Assembly (NCBI GenBank): GCA_030141605.1
Contig: JAQGDQ010000234.1
Span: 186,001 to 250,000 of the forward strand
Origin: Tubiluchus corallicola
Taxonomy: Eukaryota; Priapulida; Priapulimorpha; Priapulimorphida; Tubiluchidae
Length of the DNA stretch: 64,000 nucleotides
Direction of reading: 5' to 3'
Shown: positions 60,689 to 64,000 of the stretch, piece by piece
Position numbering within the stretch: position 1 is the stretch's first letter
Layout of the letters: the number at the start of each line of letters is the position of its first letter
Translations under genes and position numbers: made by a program
The notes under the pieces: generated by a model
Database searches by the model: none
What the model was told of the DNA's origin: nothing
Seen by the model: only the letters and a program-made list of their open reading frames with translations

Positions 60689-62578
60689 ATGTTTCACAGC
60701 ATGTTTTTGCGTCGTTGTAATGGTATAGCATCCATTATTCGAATGAAAAGTAACATTGCAGCAAGTGTTCAACTTTCGGGAATTGAAAATGGCCTGTCTG
60801 CAGAGTTAGAAAGTGCAAATGCTGCTCAATCACAGTTTGCTAGAGCTAGGATTGGTCAGTTTTTTCAGCCTGAACCGTGTTTGCACAATCCTTTCGAAGA
60901 TGACAAAGTTCTTCAACGTTACTTAAACCGAATATTGCCACCTGAGGTGTATGCAGATGTGGTAGCTGATTTGAAGAGATTTGGAAAAAGAATAGTTTCT
61001 GAAATTGACCAACTAGGAAGAGAGTGTGAGTTAAACCCCCCAAGTTTGATGCAGTATAATTCCTGGGGTAAGAGAGTGGATGAAATAATAACATGCCCTG
61101 CATGGAAAAGACAGCATGCTATAGCAGCTGAAGAAGGTATTATTGCCCTTGCTTATGAGCAGAGGCATGGGGAATGGAGTCGTCTGCATCAGCTTTGCAA
61201 ATTGTATTTATATCAACCATCTTCTGGGTTGTACTCTTGTCCTCTAGCAATGACCGATGGTGCTGCTAAGTTGATTCAGTTAGCACCAGAAGAAGATGTG
61301 ACATCACATGCATTCAAAAATTTGACAAGTCGGGATCCTGGAAAATTTTGGACATCTGGACAATGGATGACGGAGCGACAAGGTGGATCTGATGTTGCTA
61401 CAGGAACAGAAACCATTGCTATGCCACAAACAGATGGTTCCTATCATCTTTATGGATACAAGTCCTTCACTTCAGCAACTGATTCAAATATGTCTTTCAC
61501 CTTGGCCAGAATTGCAGATAAATGTGGAAACATTGTTCAAGACTCTAAAGGCCTATCATTATTTTTCCTTGAGTCAAGAGATTCCATGGGCAGGCTCAAT
61601 AATATAGAAGTACAAAGATTAAAAGACAAGTTAGGCACAAGACAACTTCCTACAGCAGAACTTCTGCTGGATGGAACAGTGGCATACAAGGTGGGCCCAG
61701 AAGGACGAGGTGTAGCTGGAATTATACCAATATTAAAAATGACTAGAATACATAATGCTATTGCAGCTGTAGGAGGAATGAGAAGACTGTTAAGTCTGAG
61801 TAGAGACTACAGCACAAAGCGAAAAGCCTTTGGAAAAATCATCTGCAACCACGCACTGCACATGCAAACACTGGCAAGGCTAGAAGTTGAAATACGCGGA
61901 GCTTTCCTTCTTACAATGGAATTGGCAAGATTACTTGGTTTAGAAGATGTCGGCAAATCTACTGAGCATGACCAACTTTTACTTCGCCTCCTTGTCCCAC
62001 TGGCCAAACTGTATACAGGCAAACAAGCATTAAAAGTTGGCTCAGAAGCTTTGGAAAGTTTTGGTGGGCAAGGTTACATGGAGGATACCGCTTTACCATC
62101 TATTGTCAGAGATGCTCAAGTATTAAGTATATGGGAAGGAACAACTAACGTATTGTCTCTAGATGTACTTAGATCTTTGGCAAAATCCCGTGGCAGTGTG
62201 CTTCATGCCTACATAGATGACATTCAGAAGAGGTTGAAACAAGTATCTACAATAGAACCATTAGCACAAAGTTGTGAGCTTGTACTGAAGTCAGCTCATA
62301 GTCTAGTTGAATTTGCTCATGGAAACTTCGATCAGTTGGAGACAGCAGCCAGGGACTTTTCCTACAGCTTAGCTAAAACATATATGGGAATGTTGTTATT
62401 AGAGAATGCAGCCTGGAAAAATGCTTCCCAAACAGATATCACAGCTGCTCAGAGATGGTGCACTAAACAGCTGAATATTGTGGAACAAATAAGCAGACAG
62501 CATGGATATAAAACCACTGCAACCAAAGCCGAGTATGACTTGGTTATGGATGGATATCTTGTAGATAGTAAATTATAA
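60689..62578 (+). CDS. AidB/ACDH-11-like acyl-CoA dehydrogenase, single coding exon
   Basis: FAD-dependent acyl-CoA dehydrogenase of the AidB-like branch (bacterial AidB, nematode ACDH-11), 629 residues without an intron. It is expected to oxidise or bind acyl-CoA substrates. The N terminus (MFHSMFLRRCNGIASIIRMK) is basic, hydrophobic and free of acidic residues, which suggests mitochondrial import. The flavin-site block is WMTERQGGSDVATG (226-239). The C-terminal family signature is ESFGGQGYMEDTALPSIVRD, followed by IWEGTTNVLSLD, where Glu483 occupies the catalytic-base position of most family members. A helical C-terminal extension of about 130 residues follows, as in AidB. The ATG is the first after an in-frame TAG at 60668-60670, and an acceptor ends at 60575, so a 5'-UTR intron is likely. 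An ATTAAA poly(A)-like word occurs at 62762. The substrate is unknown. The family call is strong; I give no gene symbol because several paralogue names exist. Confidence 0.93.
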   Translation: MFHSMFLRRCNGIASIIRMKSNIAASVQLSGIENGLSAELESANAAQSQFARARIGQFFQPEPCLHNPFEDDKVLQRYLNRILPPEVYADVVADLKRFGKRIVSEIDQLGRECELNPPSLMQYNSWGKRVDEIITCPAWKRQHAIAAEEGIIALAYEQRHGEWSRLHQLCKLYLYQPSSGLYSCPLAMTDGAAKLIQLAPEEDVTSHAFKNLTSRDPGKFWTSGQWMTERQGGSDVATGTETIAMPQTDGSYHLYGYKSFTSATDSNMSFTLARIADKCGNIVQDSKGLSLFFLESRDSMGRLNNIEVQRLKDKLGTRQLPTAELLLDGTVAYKVGPEGRGVAGIIPILKMTRIHNAIAAVGGMRRLLSLSRDYSTKRKAFGKIICNHALHMQTLARLEVEIRGAFLLTMELARLLGLEDVGKSTEHDQLLLRLLVPLAKLYTGKQALKVGSEALESFGGQGYMEDTALPSIVRDAQVLSIWEGTTNVLSLDVLRSLAKSRGSVLHAYIDDIQKRLKQVSTIEPLAQSCELVLKSAHSLVEFAHGNFDQLETAARDFSYSLAKTYMGMLLLENAAWKNASQTDITAAQRWCTKQLNIVEQISRQHGYKTTATKAEYDLVMDGYLVDSKL

Positions 62579-62716
62579 TGGTGCTAGTATTACATAATGT
62601 AAAAGCAGAAGTTTGCTTTTGAATCATGCATGTATCATAATTTGTGAAGCGTACTTGTGTAAGCACCAGAAATGTGTAACTCTAACAACTAAAATTTTCT
62701 TCCATAATTAATAGAT

Positions 62717-62938
62717 AGCTTGCTATTTCATGTGTAGATTGTCTCTGCTTTGGGAACAGAATTAAAATAGCTTACTAACAGGTCATGTATAGATTATTAT
62801 TTGCTTTGGGAACAGAATTAAAATAGCTTGCTAACTTGTCATGTATAGATTGTTATGTTCTTTTGGAACACAATTAAGATACATGTAACTTGCTAAGATA
62901 CTATTGTATAGATTGTTATCTGGTTTGGGAACATCATT
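62717..62938. repeat. Four-copy tandem repeat in the 3' region of the AidB-like gene
   Basis: Four units of about 55-60 bp, each with CATGTATAGATTGTTAT-like and TTTGGGAACAGAATTAA-like words, start about 140 bp after the stop. ATTAAA occurs in the early copies, so the repeat may carry several alternative poly(A) signals. Confidence 0.85.
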
Positions 62939-62959
62939 CATCTGCTATGTTAGGCCACT

Positions 62960-63800
62960 AATGCACAATTTTTGGCTTGCGCCAAAACATGATCTTTATA
63001 AATTTATGTAATGCTGATTGTAATCTCAAAATAAGACATTTGTATGTGCCCAAAGAGTGTTTCCTACTTTTATGTCATCTTTACTTCGCCTTTGTGCACT
63101 ATAATGTGCATGTATGTAGAAACAAACATGTTAAGTGCCGTTTTGTTTGTAAACAGGTACGTTTATGATGCGCTAATATGCTACCCTATCGGTTTTGCTT
63201 TGAATCTGTTACCCGCTGGCCACTGCATTAACCGCGTTACCCAAGAATTTCTGGAAGCTAAACATGTAATCACTTGTCTAGCGGGCACCTTTCGAAGCTC
63301 TCGTTGCAAATAACGCTTAATCACTTAACAGTCAAAGATGCGGGTACAATAATCAGCCCGTATTCCTTACAAGAGTAAACATCATACAGCAAATATGAGC
63401 ATAGAGTTTGAAAACAGGAACATAAGGGTAAAGATCCAACAATTAAGGGCAAACTGGAAATTTTAGAGCAGTACAATAAATTTCCAAAGATGGGGCAGAG
63501 GTGTGCAGTAGCGCAGGTGAAAATTCTCCCGGCAGAATATTGAAAAAACGACCTGAAATTGAGCTGTCAGCAAGCCAAAATGAGAATCTATCATCGAAGA
63601 GGTGATGCACAGGAAACAAGGGCACCAGCAATGCAGCTCAAGCACGCCAAGTGCTAAATGTTTTTACGAGAATACGTACATCACACAGCAACAGATTTTT
63701 AACGTTTTTATAATTATGAGAACTTTGTGAACCGACTTCTTCGCGAGAAAATGGAACACCCGACTTTGAAGGATTTTTTGTAATTTTCATAAATAAACAG
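62960..63800 (+). pseudogene. Decayed Tigger/pogo-like DNA transposon
   Basis: The 5' leader (about 63019-63310) is shared with the repeat at 48618-49000. From an ATG near 63392 the transposase N terminus can be followed with frameshifts and a stop: FENRNIRVKIQQ, then KLEILEQYNKFPKMGQRCAV in another frame (the CENP-B-type helix-turn-helix of pogo/Tigger transposases), and later SSRENGTPDFEGFF, matching the second DNA-binding region. The DDE domain is absent or beyond recognition. The family call rests on the helix-turn-helix region. Confidence 0.65.
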
Positions 63801-63942
63801 ACTTGAGTGATTTACAAAAGTATACCTTTAAGTTATTGCTAATTCACCTATATAAATTAATATTTTAAAATATTTTTTTAAATTCATAACTGCATAAAGG
63901 AATTTAGACATTACTTCGTTTCTAAAATTCATTAAAAGCCTG

Positions 63943-63944
<2 letters not shown>

Positions 63945-63988
<44 letters not shown>

Positions 63989-64000
63989 TATATATATATA
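63945..64000. repeat. (TA)n microsatellite at window end
   Basis: TA dinucleotides with a short CA interruption, running off the right edge. Confidence 0.9.

Overview
The window is nuclear DNA of an invertebrate animal. It is AT-rich, the genes are split into many exons with canonical GT..AG junctions, and the proteins are conserved metazoan families. Introns and spacers carry decayed non-LTR retrotransposons, Tc1/mariner-like, Tigger/pogo-like and hAT-like DNA elements, microsatellites and many short tandem duplications. I cannot fix the phylum: nothing decides between a non-bilaterian and a lophotrochozoan or other invertebrate. There are no bacterial operons, CRISPR arrays or tRNA genes that I can support.

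Layout, left to right. (1) 49-9041, minus: FBXO11, the SCF ubiquitin-ligase adaptor, with 19 exons rebuilt; the last exon or exons lie off the left edge. (2) 9042-16473: a spacer with fragments of two non-LTR retrotransposons, a long CA microsatellite and the presumed TMEM181 promoter. (3) 16474-30687, plus: TMEM181, a seven-helix membrane protein of 528 residues in 14 coding exons; its 7.4-kb first intron holds a second retrotransposon, a CCCH zinc-finger ORF1 remnant and a hAT-like end. (4) 30688-34071: tail-to-tail 3' regions of TMEM181 and the next gene, with opposed poly(A) signals about 25 bp apart. (5) 34072-56274, minus: RAB3GAP2, the non-catalytic subunit of the Rab3 GTPase-activating complex, complete with 34 coding exons and 1,444 residues. 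(6) 56275-60688: a spacer with a CpG-bearing, promoter-like patch and LINE 3' tails. (7) 60689-62578, plus: a gene for an AidB/ACDH-11-like acyl-CoA dehydrogenase whose coding region has no introns. (8) 62579-64000: a tandem repeat, a decayed Tigger-like transposon and a TA microsatellite.

The four host genes are independent housekeeping functions (protein turnover, membrane traffic or signalling, Rab activation and inactivation, mitochondrial lipid metabolism) and show no sign of forming a pathway. Exon boundaries were set by hand from splice sites, reading-phase continuity and remembered family resemblance. All junctions keep frame: the summed coding lengths of TMEM181 (1,587 nt) and RAB3GAP2 (4,335 nt) are exact multiples of three with single terminal stops. 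I found no clearly undescribed biological system. The most interesting material is transposon-derived and is set out in the findings.
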